Assembly (NCBI RefSeq): GCF_017573465.1
Contig: NZ_JAGEPF010000015.1
Coordinates: 1-64,000, forward strand
Direction of reading: 5' to 3'
Origin: Actinomadura violacea
Lineage (GTDB): Bacteria > Actinomycetota > Actinomycetes > Streptosporangiales > Streptosporangiaceae
Length of the DNA: 64,000 bases
Shown here: in pieces, positions 24,012 through 33,958 of the stretch
Layout of the letters: every line of letters begins with the position of its first letter
How positions within the stretch are numbered: position 1 is the stretch's first letter
Translations under genes and position numbers: made by a program
The notes under the pieces: model-generated
The model's input: the letters and a program-made list of their open reading frames with translations, nothing else
What the model was told of the DNA's origin: nothing
Databases searched by the model: none

Positions 24012-25055
24012 ATGACCTCCGCCAACGTCTCGCCCGGAACGACGCGGGCGGGCGGCGCGGCGGGCGGCCGGCGCGGGCGCCCCGGCGGTCCGGGGGCCGC
24101 CGGGGGCGCGCCGACGGCCCGCGCCCGCCGGCCGCGACGCCGCCTCCGGCTCCCGCCCCGCCTGCTGCCCTACCTGCTGCTCGCGCCCGCCGTCGTCGCC
24201 GAGCTGGTCGTGCACGTCGTGCCGATCGCGGTCGGCGTCTGGATGAGCTTCCGCGACCTGACCCTGTTCTACATCCGCGACTGGGCGAAGGCGCCCGGCA
24301 AGGGCCTCGGCAACTACCGGATCGCCGTCGACTTCGACGCCGCCATCGGCAAGGACCTGCTGGGGTCGTTCCTTGTCACCGTCGGCGTCACCGTCCTCGC
24401 CGTCGGGCTGTCCTGGCTGCTCGGGACGGCCGCCGCGATCCTCATGCAGGAACGGTTCCGGGGCCGCGGCCTGCTGCGCGCGGCCTTCCTCGTCCCGTAC
24501 GCGCTGCCCGTCTACGCGGCCGTGATGACCTGGGGCTTCCTGTTCCAGCGCGACACCGGCATGGTCGACCACGTGCTGGTCGACCAGCTGCACCTCACCG
24601 GCGGCGACCGGCCGTTCTGGCTGATCGGCGGGAACAGCTTCTGGGCGCTGCTCACGGTCATCGTGTGGCGGTCCTGGCCGTTCGCGTTCCTGGTGCTGAT
24701 GGCCGGGCTGCAGAACGTGCCGCGCGACCTGTACGAGGCGTCCGCGCTGGACGGCGCGGGCGTCTGGCGGCAGATCCGGCACATCACGCTGCCTGCGCTC
24801 CGGCCCGTCAACCAGGTGCTCGTGCTGGTGCTGTTCCTGTGGACGTTCAACGACTTCAACACGCCGTTCGTGCTGTTCGGCAAGGCGGCGCCGGACGGCG
24901 GGGACCTGGTCTCGCTGCACATCTACCAGACCTCGTTCATCACCTGGAACTTCGGCGCCGGCTCGGCGATGTCGGTGCTGCTCCTGCTCTTCCTTCTGCT
25001 GGTCACGGCGGTCTACCTGATCGCCACGTCGCGACGGAGGACCGCCCGTGCCTGA
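24012..25055 (+). CDS. Sugar ABC transporter permease, MalF type
   Basis: A 347-residue inner-membrane permease, with a basic cytoplasmic N-terminus of about 45 residues followed by six predicted membrane spans. The EAA-like cytoplasmic loop that contacts the ATPase is visible (DLYEASALDGAGVWRQIRHI). It pairs with the next gene to form the channel and follows the binding-protein gene by 7 bp. Confidence 0.93.
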   Translation: MTSANVSPGTTRAGGAAGGRRGRPGGPGAAGGAPTARARRPRRRLRLPPRLLPYLLLAPAVVAELVVHVVPIAVGVWMSFRDLTLFYIRDWAKAPGKGLGNYRIAVDFDAAIGKDLLGSFLVTVGVTVLAVGLSWLLGTAAAILMQERFRGRGLLRAAFLVPYALPVYAAVMTWGFLFQRDTGMVDHVLVDQLHLTGGDRPFWLIGGNSFWALLTVIVWRSWPFAFLVLMAGLQNVPRDLYEASALDGAGVWRQIRHITLPALRPVNQVLVLVLFLWTFNDFNTPFVLFGKAAPDGGDLVSLHIYQTSFITWNFGAGSAMSVLLLLFLLLVTAVYLIATSRRRTARA

Positions 25056-25932
25056 GACCGCCGCGCCCGCCGCCGGGAGACGCCGCGCGCCCACCGACCC
25101 GCCCGCGTCCTTCCGCTGGACGCGCCGGATCGTGCTGACCTTCCTGGCCGTGTTCACCCTCGTCCCGGTCTACGCGATGATCAGCTCGTCGCTGAAGCCG
25201 CTCAAGGACGTCCAAGGCGCGTTCCACTGGCTGCCCTCGGAACCGACGCTCCGCCCCTATGTCGACATGTGGTCGACGGTGCCGCTGGCCCGGTACTTCG
25301 CCAACAGCGTCATCGTCGCCGTCGGCGCCACGGCGGCGTCGGTCGTCATCGCGATCGGCGCCGCGTACGCGGTGAGCCGGTACCGGTTCGCCGGCCGCCG
25401 GGTGTTCACCGTCACGGTGCTGTCGACGCAGATGTTCCCGGGGATCCTGTTCCTGCTCCCGCTGTTCCTGATCTTCGTGAACGTGGGCAACGCGACCGGG
25501 ATCGCGCTGTACGGCAGCCGCGGCGCGCTCATCCTCACCTACCTGACGTTCTCGCTGCCGTTCTCGATCTGGATGCTGGCCGGGTACTTCGAGTCGATCC
25601 CACGCGAGCTGGACGAGGCGGCGCGGGTGGACGGCTGCGGCCCGGTCGGCGCGCTGCTGCGGGTGATCGTGCCCGCGTCGCTGCCCGGCATCGTCGCGGT
25701 GACCGTCTACGCGTTCATGACCGCCTGGGGCGAGGTGCTGTTCGCCTCGGTGATGACCAACGACCAGACCCGGACGCTGTCCATCGGGCTGCAGGGCTAC
25801 TCGACGCAGCACGAGGTCTACTGGAACCAGGTGATGGCCGCCTCCCTCGTGGTGAGCGTCCCCGTCGTCGCCGGGTTCCTGCTGCTGCAGCGCTTCCTGG
25901 TGACCGGCCTGACCGCCGGCGCCGTCAAGTGA
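25048..25932 (+). CDS. Sugar ABC transporter permease, MalG type
   Basis: A 294-residue permease with six predicted spans and the EAA loop LDEAARVDGCGPVGALLRVI. It starts at GTG 25048 with GGAGG (25036-25040) upstream, overlapping the preceding gene by 8 bp. It completes the two-permease importer. Confidence 0.93.
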   Translation: MPETAAPAAGRRRAPTDPPASFRWTRRIVLTFLAVFTLVPVYAMISSSLKPLKDVQGAFHWLPSEPTLRPYVDMWSTVPLARYFANSVIVAVGATAASVVIAIGAAYAVSRYRFAGRRVFTVTVLSTQMFPGILFLLPLFLIFVNVGNATGIALYGSRGALILTYLTFSLPFSIWMLAGYFESIPRELDEAARVDGCGPVGALLRVIVPASLPGIVAVTVYAFMTAWGEVLFASVMTNDQTRTLSIGLQGYSTQHEVYWNQVMAASLVVSVPVVAGFLLLQRFLVTGLTAGAVK

Positions 25933-25958
25933 CCGCCCGCTTCCCCGCCCGCCACGGC

Positions 25959-25990
25959 TTCGCGCTTCACCACGGTTCGCGCTTCACCAC
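25959..25990 (+). repeat. Two 15-bp direct repeats before the beta-glucosidase gene
   Basis: TTCGCGCTTCACCAC occurs at 25959-25973 and again at 25976-25990, separated by GG, in the 70-bp gap between the permease and the beta-glucosidase genes. The second copy ends three bases before the GAGGGAG ribosome site. It may reflect a small duplication or a protein/RNA-binding element. Confidence 0.7.
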
Positions 25991-26002
25991 AGAGGGAGAC
26001 CT

Positions 26003-27376
<1,374 letters not shown>

Positions 27377-27378
27377 CC

Positions 27379-27422
27379 GCCCGGACCGGGGCCCTTCGCC
27401 GCATGGGGGCCCCGGTCCGGGC
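27379..27422 (+). terminator. Hairpin terminator of the sugar operon
   Basis: Perfect 16-bp arms, GCCCGGACCGGGGCCC at 27379-27394 and its complement at 27407-27422, enclose a 12-base loop directly after the beta-glucosidase stop. There is no T-tract. Confidence 0.75.
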
Positions 27423-27495
27423 GTTCCGCACGTCCCGCCTACAGTGAGGCTCCACCATGCCCGTGACGGCGGGCGCCAGGGTGAGGAGGACCGGG

Positions 27496-30400
27496 GTGGG
27501 CGGGATCCTTGTGGCCAACCGGGGCGAGATCGCGCTGCGGATCGTCCGGGCGGCGGCGGAGCTGGGGCTGCGGACGGCCGCCGTGCACACCTGCGACGAC
27601 GCCGGCTCCCCGCACACTCGCCGCGCGGACGAGGTGCGGGCGCTGCCCGGTGAGGGCGTCGCCGGCTACCTCGACGCGGAGGCGCTGATCGCCGCCGCCA
27701 AGGACGCCGGCGTCACCGCCGTCCACCCCGGCTACGGGTTCCTGAGCGAGAACGCCGCGTTCGCCGCGCGCTGCGCCGCCGCCGGCCTGACGTTCGTCGG
27801 GCCGCGCCCGGAGCTGCTGGAGCTGTTCGGCGACAAGACGAGGTCCCGCGAACTGGCCCGCGAGACGGGGGTGCCGGTGACGCCCGGCACGCCCGGACCG
27901 GTGACGCTCGCCGGCGCCGAGTCGTTCGCGCGCGAGCACGGGCCGATCATGCTCAAGGCGCTGGCGGGCGGCGGCGGGCGCGGCATGCGCGTCGTCGCCG
28001 AGCCCGGCGACATGGCGGAGGCGTACGAGCGGTGCCGTTCCGAGGCGCTCGCCTCGTTCGGCAACGGCGACCTGTACGCGGAGAAGTACGTGCCGCGCGC
28101 CCGCCACATCGAGGTCCAGGTCGCGGGCGACGGCTCCGGCGCCGTCACCCACCTGTGGGAACGCGACTGCAGCGTCCAGCGGCGGAACCAGAAGCTCATC
28201 GAGATCGCTCCGGCGCCCGCGCTGCCGTCGGCCCTGCGGGACGCGCTGCTGGACGCGGCCGTCCGCATGGCCGCGCGAGTCCGCTACGAGAGCCTCGGCA
28301 CGTTCGAATTCCTCGTGGCCGGTGAGGAGTTCTGGTTCCTGGAGGCGAACCCGAGGCTGCAGGTCGAGCACACCGTAACCGAGGAGATCACCGGCGTCGA
28401 CCTGGTGAAGGTGCAGATCCGGCTGGCGCTGGGGGAGGACCTCGCCGGGGTCGGGCTCGCGGCGCCGCCGCCCGCGCACGGATGCGCCGTCCAGGTCCGC
28501 GTCAACACCGAGACGATCGGCCCGGACGGCACGCCGCACCCGCACGCCGGGACGCTCACCGCGTTCGCGCCGCCGACCGGTCCCGGCGTCCGCGTCGACA
28601 CCTACGGGCAGCCCGGCTACCGCACGAGCCCCCGCTACGACCCGCTGCTCGCGAAGGTGATCGCCCGCGCCGAGGACCTCCCGTCGGCCGCCGCCCGCGC
28701 GCACGGAGCGCTCGGCGAGTTCGAGATCGCGGGCGTCGCGACGAGCATCCCGCTGCTGCAGGGCGTCCTGCGGCATCCCGAGTTCACCGCCGGCGGCGTC
28801 CCGACGTCCTTCATCGCCGACCACCTGCCGGAGCTGCTGAGCAGCGAGCACCACCGGTTCTACGTGCCGTCCGCCGAGGAGCCGGCCGCGCCCGCCCTGG
28901 CCGTGCCCGACGCGCCGCCCGGCACGGTCGCGGTTGCCGCACCCATGCAGGGCACGGTCGTGAGCGTCGAGGCCGCGGAAGGCGACCTCGTGCGCGCGGG
29001 CGCGCCGGTGCTGATCCTCGAGGCGATGAAGATGGAGCACGTCGTCCGGGCGGGCGAGGCGGGCGTCGTCCGCGCCCTCGCCGCGGCGCCCGGCACCACC
29101 GTCGCGGAGGGCGCGCCGCTGCTGTTCCTCGAACCCGCCGAGGCCGACGGCGACCACGCCGACGACGAGGCGGAGGCCGACCTCGACGCGATCCGCGCCG
29201 ACCTCGCCGAGACGATCCGGCGGCACGAGATCGGACTGGATGCGGCCCGCCCCGACGCGGTCGCCAAGCGGCACGCGCGCGGCCACCGCACCGCGCGCGA
29301 GAACATCGAGGACCTCTGCGACCCCGGCACGTTCGTCGAGTACGGCGCGCTCGCCATCGCCGCGCAGCGGCAGCGCCGCTCCCTGGACGACCTCATCGAG
29401 CGCACCCCCGCCGACGGCATGGTCTGCGGCCTCGGCGACGTCAACGGCGGCCAGGCCGTCGTCATGTCCTACGACTACATGGTCCTGGCCGGGACGCAGG
29501 GCCACCAGAACCACCGCAAGACCGACCGGATGCTCGACCTCGCGCGGCGCCGGAGCCTGCCGGTCGTGCTGTTCGCCGAGGGCGGCGGCGGACGCCCGGG
29601 CGACACCGACACCTCGATGGTGTCCGGCCTCGACGTCACCACCTTCCACGCGATGGGCCGGCTGAGCGGGGCCGTCCCGTCCGTCGGGATCGCGTCCGGG
29701 CGCTGCTTCGCCGGGAACGCGGCCCTGCTCGGCTGCTGCGACGTCATCATCGCCACCCGCGACGCCAACATCGGCATGGGCGGCCCCGCGATGATCGAGG
29801 GCGGCGGGCTCGGCGTGTTCGCCCCCGAGGAGATCGGCCCGATCGCCGACCAGGAGCCCAACGGGGTCGTCGACATCGTCGTCGAGGACGAGGCGGAGGC
29901 AGTCGACGCCGCCCGCAGCTACCTGTCCTACTTCCAGGGCCCGGCGGACGAGTGGACCTGCGACGACCAGCGCATCCTGCGGCACGTGATCCCGGAGAAC
30001 CGGCTGCGCGCCTACGACGTCCGCCGCGTCATCGGGCATCTCGCCGACACCGGCTCGGTCCTGGAACTGCGCCGCGCGTTCGGCGTCGGGGTCATCATCG
30101 CGCTGGTGCGGATCGAGGGCCGCCCCATGGGCCTGATCGCGAACAACCCGGCGCATCTCGGCGGCGCCATCGACCGCGACGCAGCCGACAAGGCCGCCCG
30201 CTTCCTGCAGCTGTGCGACGCGCACGGCCTGCCCGTGGTGTCGCTGTGCGACACCCCCGGGTTCATGGTCGGCCCGGACGCCGAGCGCACCGCGACCGTC
30301 CGGCACTTCAGCCGGCTGTTCGTCATCGGCGCGAACCTGACCGTCCCGCTCGTCACCGTCGTGCTGCGCAAGGGCTACGGGCTCGGCGCGCAGGCCATGG

Positions 30401-30708
30401 CGGGCGGCGGGTTCAAGGCGCCGCTCGCCACCGTCGCGTGGCCGACCGGCGAGATCGGCGGCATGGGGCTGGAGGGCGCCGTCCGGCTCGGGTTCCGCAA
30501 GGAGCTCGCGGCGGCCGAGGACCCGAAGGCGCTGTTCGAGACGATGGTCGCCGCCGCCTACGAGCACGGCAAGGCGCTCAACGCCGCCACCGTGTTCGAG
30601 CTGGACGACGTCATCGACCCGGCCGGCACCCGGCGGCTCGTCACGACGGCGTTCGCGTCCGCCCCGCCCACCCGGGACCGGCCGCGGCGCTGGGTGGACG
30701 CCTGGTGA
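27496..30708 (+). CDS. Single-chain acyl-CoA carboxylase (biotin carboxylase-BCCP-carboxyltransferase fusion)
   Basis: A 1070-residue fusion. Biotin carboxylase is at residues 1 to about 450 (ILVANRGEIALRIVRAA, KALAGGGGRGMR, EANPRLQVEHTVTE). A biotin carrier domain holds the biotinyl Lys at about residue 512 in EAMKMEHVV. A carboxyltransferase with beta and alpha halves runs from about 560 to the end (GIASGRCFAGNAALLG; LCDTPGFMVGPDAE). The layout matches the single-chain long-chain acyl-CoA carboxylase (LCC) known from mycobacteria. It carboxylates an acyl-CoA in the cytosol. The GTG at 27496 has GGAGG at 27485-27489; an ATG at 27457 is possible (a TACAGT -10-like element is at 27440-27445). 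Acyl-chain preference is not readable. The 3' end overlaps the convergent ABC ATPase gene by 68 bp. Confidence 0.9.
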   Translation: MGGILVANRGEIALRIVRAAAELGLRTAAVHTCDDAGSPHTRRADEVRALPGEGVAGYLDAEALIAAAKDAGVTAVHPGYGFLSENAAFAARCAAAGLTFVGPRPELLELFGDKTRSRELARETGVPVTPGTPGPVTLAGAESFAREHGPIMLKALAGGGGRGMRVVAEPGDMAEAYERCRSEALASFGNGDLYAEKYVPRARHIEVQVAGDGSGAVTHLWERDCSVQRRNQKLIEIAPAPALPSALRDALLDAAVRMAARVRYESLGTFEFLVAGEEFWFLEANPRLQVEHTVTEEITGVDLVKVQIRLALGEDLAGVGLAAPPPAHGCAVQVRVNTETIGPDGTPHPHAGTLTAFAPPTGPGVRVDTYGQPGYRTSPRYDPLLAKVIARAEDLPSAAARAHGALGEFEIAGVATSIPLLQGVLRHPEFTAGGVPTSFIADHLPELLSSEHHRFYVPSAEEPAAPALAVPDAPPGTVAVAAPMQGTVVSVEAAEGDLVRAGAPVLILEAMKMEHVVRAGEAGVVRALAAAPGTTVAEGAPLLFLEPAEADGDHADDEAEADLDAIRADLAETIRRHEIGLDAARPDAVAKRHARGHRTARENIEDLCDPGTFVEYGALAIAAQRQRRSLDDLIERTPADGMVCGLGDVNGGQAVVMSYDYMVLAGTQGHQNHRKTDRMLDLARRRSLPVVLFAEGGGGRPGDTDTSMVSGLDVTTFHAMGRLSGAVPSVGIASGRCFAGNAALLGCCDVIIATRDANIGMGGPAMIEGGGLGVFAPEEIGPIADQEPNGVVDIVVEDEAEAVDAARSYLSYFQGPADEWTCDDQRILRHVIPENRLRAYDVRRVIGHLADTGSVLELRRAFGVGVIIALVRIEGRPMGLIANNPAHLGGAIDRDAADKAARFLQLCDAHGLPVVSLCDTPGFMVGPDAERTATVRHFSRLFVIGANLTVPLVTVVLRKGYGLGAQAMAGGGFKAPLATVAWPTGEIGGMGLEGAVRLGFRKELAAAEDPKALFETMVAAAYEHGKALNAATVFELDDVIDPAGTRRLVTTAFASAPPTRDRPRRWVDAW

Positions 30709-31489
30709 CCGGGGTCGCCCCGGCCAGATAGGCGGCCCGCACGCACGGATCGGCGCGCACCTCGGCGGGTGGGCCGGCCGCGATCACCCGGCCGCCGTCC
30801 AGCACGTGCAGGACGTCGCACACGCCGAGCACCGGCTCCAGGTCGCGCTCGGCGACCAGCACCGCGACGCCCTCGGCGGCGAGGTCGCGCAGCAGCACCT
30901 CCAGCGCGCGCGCCCGGCGCTCCGGGAGGTCGGCCCACGGCTCGTCCAGGAGCAGGACGGTGGGCTCGGCAGCCAGCGCGCGCGCCAGCCCGGCCAGGCG
31001 CGCCACACCCGGCGGGACGCCCCGTGCCGGCCGGTCGGCGAACTCGGCGATCCCCACGCGGGCCAGCAGCTCGTCGGCGCGGGCGCCCGCTTCGCCCCGC
31101 GCGCGGCGGCGGCGCGCCCACCGGTCCCGGACCGTGCGCCCGCCGTGGTCGCGCAGGGCCGCGTGCCTGCGCGCCGCGGCGCGGACGCTCTCGCGGACCG
31201 TCCGCGACCGCCACCGCTCCGGCTCGCGGGACGTGCGGGCGATGCCGCGCCGAGCCCGCTCCCGCGCGGCGCTGCCCGTCAGGTCGGCGTCGTCCAGGTG
31301 GACGGTGCCCTCGGCGGGCCGCCGCAGCCCGGCGATGACGTCGCAGAGCGTCGCCCGGCCCGCGCCGTCCGGCCCGACGAGCCCGGCGACCGTGCCCGGC
31401 GGGACCGTCAGCGCGGCGCTGCGGACGGCGGTCACCCCGCCGACCCGCACCGTGACGTCCGCGACCCGCAGTCCCTGATCGGTCGACAT
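30641..31489 (-). CDS. Degenerate LivG/LivF-type ABC transporter ATP-binding protein
   Basis: A 282-residue protein with the fold of branched-chain amino-acid-type ABC ATPases. The Walker A motif reads GPDGAGRAT, where the family has GPNGAGKTT, so the nucleotide-binding Lys is Arg and the following Thr is Ala. The signature motif (usually LSYGQQ) is PPGVAR. The H-loop His is absent in VLVAERDLEPVL. Walker B (TVLLLDEPWADL) is intact. Hydrolysis is therefore unlikely by known ABC rules; it may be a regulatory or decayed ATPase. No permease or partner gene is nearby. The ATG at 31489 has a GGGAGG upstream. The 3' end overlaps the carboxylase gene. Confidence 0.75.
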   Translation of the reverse strand: MSTDQGLRVADVTVRVGGVTAVRSAALTVPPGTVAGLVGPDGAGRATLCDVIAGLRRPAEGTVHLDDADLTGSAARERARRGIARTSREPERWRSRTVRESVRAAARRHAALRDHGGRTVRDRWARRRRARGEAGARADELLARVGIAEFADRPARGVPPGVARLAGLARALAAEPTVLLLDEPWADLPERRARALEVLLRDLAAEGVAVLVAERDLEPVLGVCDVLHVLDGGRVIAAGPPAEVRADPCVRAAYLAGATPVTRRPPSAAAGPGWAGRTRTPS

Positions 31490-31540
31490 CGGCGCCTCCC
31501 GGCCGGTCCGGTGCCCGGCGGTCCGCATCGCGGGCCTTGT

Positions 31541-31554
31541 GTGATGTGGATCAC
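31541..31554. promoter_or_regulatory. Inverted repeat GTGAT-GTGG-ATCAC
   Basis: A 5+4+5 perfect dyad in the 144-bp divergent gap between the ABC ATPase and the FAD oxidoreductase genes, 80 bp upstream of the oxidoreductase ATG. A second CATCAC half follows at 31563-31568. The bound factor is unknown. Confidence 0.4.
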
Positions 31555-31633
31555 TGACGGATCATCACCCTACTGAGACGTGTGCGCGCGGGCAACGGGC
31601 GTGTGCGCGCGGACGACAGGGCGGAGGAACGCC

Positions 31634-32992
31634 ATGGCGGACTGGAGGACGCGGAGCCTGTGGCTGTCCCGCAAGCCCTACGAGCCCGCACCGCCGCTCG
31701 ACGGCGACCTGGACGTGGACATCGTCATCGTCGGTGGCGGCTTCACCGGACTGTGGACCGCGATCCACCTCAAGCACGCCGACCCCTCCGTGGACGTCGC
31801 CGTCCTGGAGCAGTGCGTCGCGGGGTACGGCGCCTCCGGCCGCAACGGCGGCTTCGCGATGACGATGGTGGGCCGCAACCTCCACGACCTGGCACGCAAG
31901 GTGGGCCCGGCGCGGGCGCGCGCGACCCGGCTGGCGATGCGCGACACCCTGCGGGAGATGGCCGGGTTCGTCCGCGACGAGGGCATCGACGCCGACCTGA
32001 CCCGGCCCGGCCTGCTGACCGTCTCGAACGGGCCCGAACAGGACGAGCGGATCCGCCAGGACCTCGAAGCGTCCCAGCGGCTCGGCCTGGACGACCTGCG
32101 CTACCTCAGCGGCCCCGAATGCCGCGCCCTCGTGGCCGGGGAACGGATCCGGTGCGGCCACTTCGAGGAGGAGGCGCTGCTGCTCGACCCCGCCGCGCTC
32201 ACCCGCGGGCTGCGCGACGCCGCCGTCCGCCTCGGCGTGCGGGTCTTCGAGTCGACGCCCGTCCACACCCTCGCCCTGCCCGGCACGCACGTCCTGGCGC
32301 GCACCCCGGGCGGCGACGTCAGAGCGGACCGGGCGCTGCTGGCCACCAACGCCTACGCGCACGCCGTGCCCGCGCTGCGCCGCTGGCTGTTCACCATCGT
32401 CGCCTCGATCATCGTGACCGAGCCGCTCACCGGCGAGCAGTGGAAACGCGCCGGCTGGGCGGGCGGCGCCGGCGTCGAGGACAAGCGGATCATGCCGCAC
32501 TTCCACCGGCCGACCCCCGACGGCCGGATCCTGTGGGGCGGCCGCGACGCGCCGTTCGCGCCCGGCGGCCCCGACCCGCGCCAGGACCGGTCGCCGCAGG
32601 TGTTCCGGCGTCTGGAGGAGACGTTCCGCTGGACGTTCCCGCAGCTGGACGACGTGCGGATCGACCACGGCTGGTGCGGGCCCGTCGCCGGCACCGTCAA
32701 CTGCTTCGCGCACGCCGGGCGGCTCGGCCGCGGCCGCCGCGTCGTCTACGCGCTCGGCTACGCCGGCCACGGCGTCGGCCCGAGCCACCTGACCGCGAAG
32801 ATCGTCCGCGACCTGCTGCTCGACCGCGAGAGCGAGCTGCTGGAGCTGCCGATGGCCGCCAAGCGGCCCGTGCCGCTGCCGCCCGGCCCGCTGCGCGGGC
32901 TCGTCCTCAACGGCTCGCAGCGCGTCCTGCAGCGCGCCGACGACGGCGACCGCGGCCCGCTGACCGGGCTCGCCCTGCGCTTCCTGCAGTGA
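31634..32992 (+). CDS. FAD-dependent oxidoreductase, PuuB/DadA-like
   Basis: A 452-residue DAO-family flavoprotein that oxidises amines or amino acids to the imine. The FAD dinucleotide motif GGGFTG is at residues 34-39, the GYGASGRNGGF motif common in glycine/gamma-glutamylputrescine oxidases is near residue 67, and a GYAGHGVGPSH segment near the C-terminus contacts FAD. The ATG at 31634 has GGAGG at 31623-31627. It might act on gamma-glutamylputrescine, in line with the PuuD-like protein encoded at 10599, but the two are 20 kb apart. The stop is six bases from that of the convergent SDR gene. Confidence 0.88.
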   Translation: MADWRTRSLWLSRKPYEPAPPLDGDLDVDIVIVGGGFTGLWTAIHLKHADPSVDVAVLEQCVAGYGASGRNGGFAMTMVGRNLHDLARKVGPARARATRLAMRDTLREMAGFVRDEGIDADLTRPGLLTVSNGPEQDERIRQDLEASQRLGLDDLRYLSGPECRALVAGERIRCGHFEEEALLLDPAALTRGLRDAAVRLGVRVFESTPVHTLALPGTHVLARTPGGDVRADRALLATNAYAHAVPALRRWLFTIVASIIVTEPLTGEQWKRAGWAGGAGVEDKRIMPHFHRPTPDGRILWGGRDAPFAPGGPDPRQDRSPQVFRRLEETFRWTFPQLDDVRIDHGWCGPVAGTVNCFAHAGRLGRGRRVVYALGYAGHGVGPSHLTAKIVRDLLLDRESELLELPMAAKRPVPLPPGPLRGLVLNGSQRVLQRADDGDRGPLTGLALRFLQ

Positions 32993-32998
32993 CGCCGG

Positions 32999-33808
32999 TC
33001 AGGCCGGCTCGGCGCCGAGCGCCTCGACCCGCTCGCGCGTCCATTCCTTGACGCCCGCCATGAACCCCTCGACGTCCGCCGCCTTGCCGGACGCCATCTC
33101 GGTGAACCAGTCCGGCACGTACCGCTCGAACCGCCCGTTCCCGATGACCTCCAGCACCGCCGCGGCGACCTCCTGCGGCGGCAATGCGTCGGACAGGTCG
33201 CTGAGCGGCGGCTCGTTGCCCGGCAGCGAGAACAGGTCGGTGTCGACCAGCGCCGGCTGGACGACGTGGGCCTGCACGCCCGTCCCGTCCAGGTCGACGG
33301 CCATGCTCTCCCAGAACGCGGTCAGCGCCGCCTTGGACGCGCCGTACGCGGCCTCGTGCGGCGGGCCGAGCCGCGCCGCGACCGACCCGATCGCGACCAG
33401 GTGCCCGTGGCCGCGCCCGATCATCCCGGGCAGCAGCGCGAGCGTCAGCCGCACCGGCGACAGGTAGTTCAGCCGCATCACGTCGTCGTTGTCGGCCGGC
33501 GTCATGTCCTGGACGCGCCGCCGCTTCGGCATCGCCGCGTTGTTGACCAGGACGTCCACGCCGCCGAACTCGGCTTCCACGGCCGCCGCGAGCCCGGCGA
33601 CCGCGTCCAGGTCCGCCAGGTCGGCGACCCACATCGCCGAGGCGGGGGAGTGCTCGCGGCACCGCGCGAGGGTCTTCTCCAGCAGTTCCTCCCGGCGCGC
33701 GACCAGCCCGACCCGCGCCCCCGCGGCGGCCAGCGCCTCCGCGACGACCGCGCCGATGCCGGACGAGGCGCCCGTGACCAACGCCGACTTGCCCGTCAGA
33801 CTCACCAT
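32999..33808 (-). CDS. SDR-family NAD(P)-dependent oxidoreductase
   Basis: A 269-residue short-chain dehydrogenase/reductase. The cofactor motif TGASSGIG is at residues 12-19, the structural NNAA at 89-92, and the catalytic triad Ser142, Tyr155, Lys159 is complete (YGASK). It converts a hydroxyl to a carbonyl or the reverse; the substrate is unknown. The ATG at 33808 was chosen as it gives the standard short N-terminus. A tandem repeat array lies upstream, between it and the alpha/beta hydrolase stop. Confidence 0.92.
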   Translation of the reverse strand: MVSLTGKSALVTGASSGIGAVVAEALAAAGARVGLVARREELLEKTLARCREHSPASAMWVADLADLDAVAGLAAAVEAEFGGVDVLVNNAAMPKRRRVQDMTPADNDDVMRLNYLSPVRLTLALLPGMIGRGHGHLVAIGSVAARLGPPHEAAYGASKAALTAFWESMAVDLDGTGVQAHVVQPALVDTDLFSLPGNEPPLSDLSDALPPQEVAAAVLEVIGNGRFERYVPDWFTEMASGKAADVEGFMAGVKEWTRERVEALGAEPA

Positions 33809-33852
33809 GCCGCCAACGTCACACACGGCCGCGCCGTGCGGCAAGGCGCACC

Positions 33853-33930
33853 GCCGCGCGGCGAGAAGAGCAGGGCCGCGCGGCGAGAAGAGCAGGGCCG
33901 CGCGGCGAGAAGAGCAGGGCCGCGCGGCGA
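33853..33930. repeat. 22-bp tandem repeat array, three full copies plus a partial
   Basis: Three identical 22-base units (33853-33874, 33875-33896, 33897-33918) and a partial fourth lie in the gap between two same-direction genes. Each unit begins with the self-complementary GCCGCGCGGC and ends with GAGAAGAGCAGG. The self-complementary core gives each copy dyad symmetry, so the array may form structured RNA or bind protein. It is not coding in any gene here. Confidence 0.85.
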
Positions 33931-33958
33931 GGGAGCGCGCCGCGCGGCCGGTGCGGGG

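Noticed and set aside
27439..30567. Open frame of over 1000 codons on the minus strand opposite the carboxylase gene
   Set aside because: It is an antisense artefact of high GC third positions; the plus strand encodes an unmistakable multi-domain carboxylase with all motifs, and the minus-strand product is low-complexity Arg/Ala/Gly.
33853..33930. 22-bp repeats as a CRISPR array
   Set aside because: The copies are directly adjacent without spacers, and no cas genes are near.
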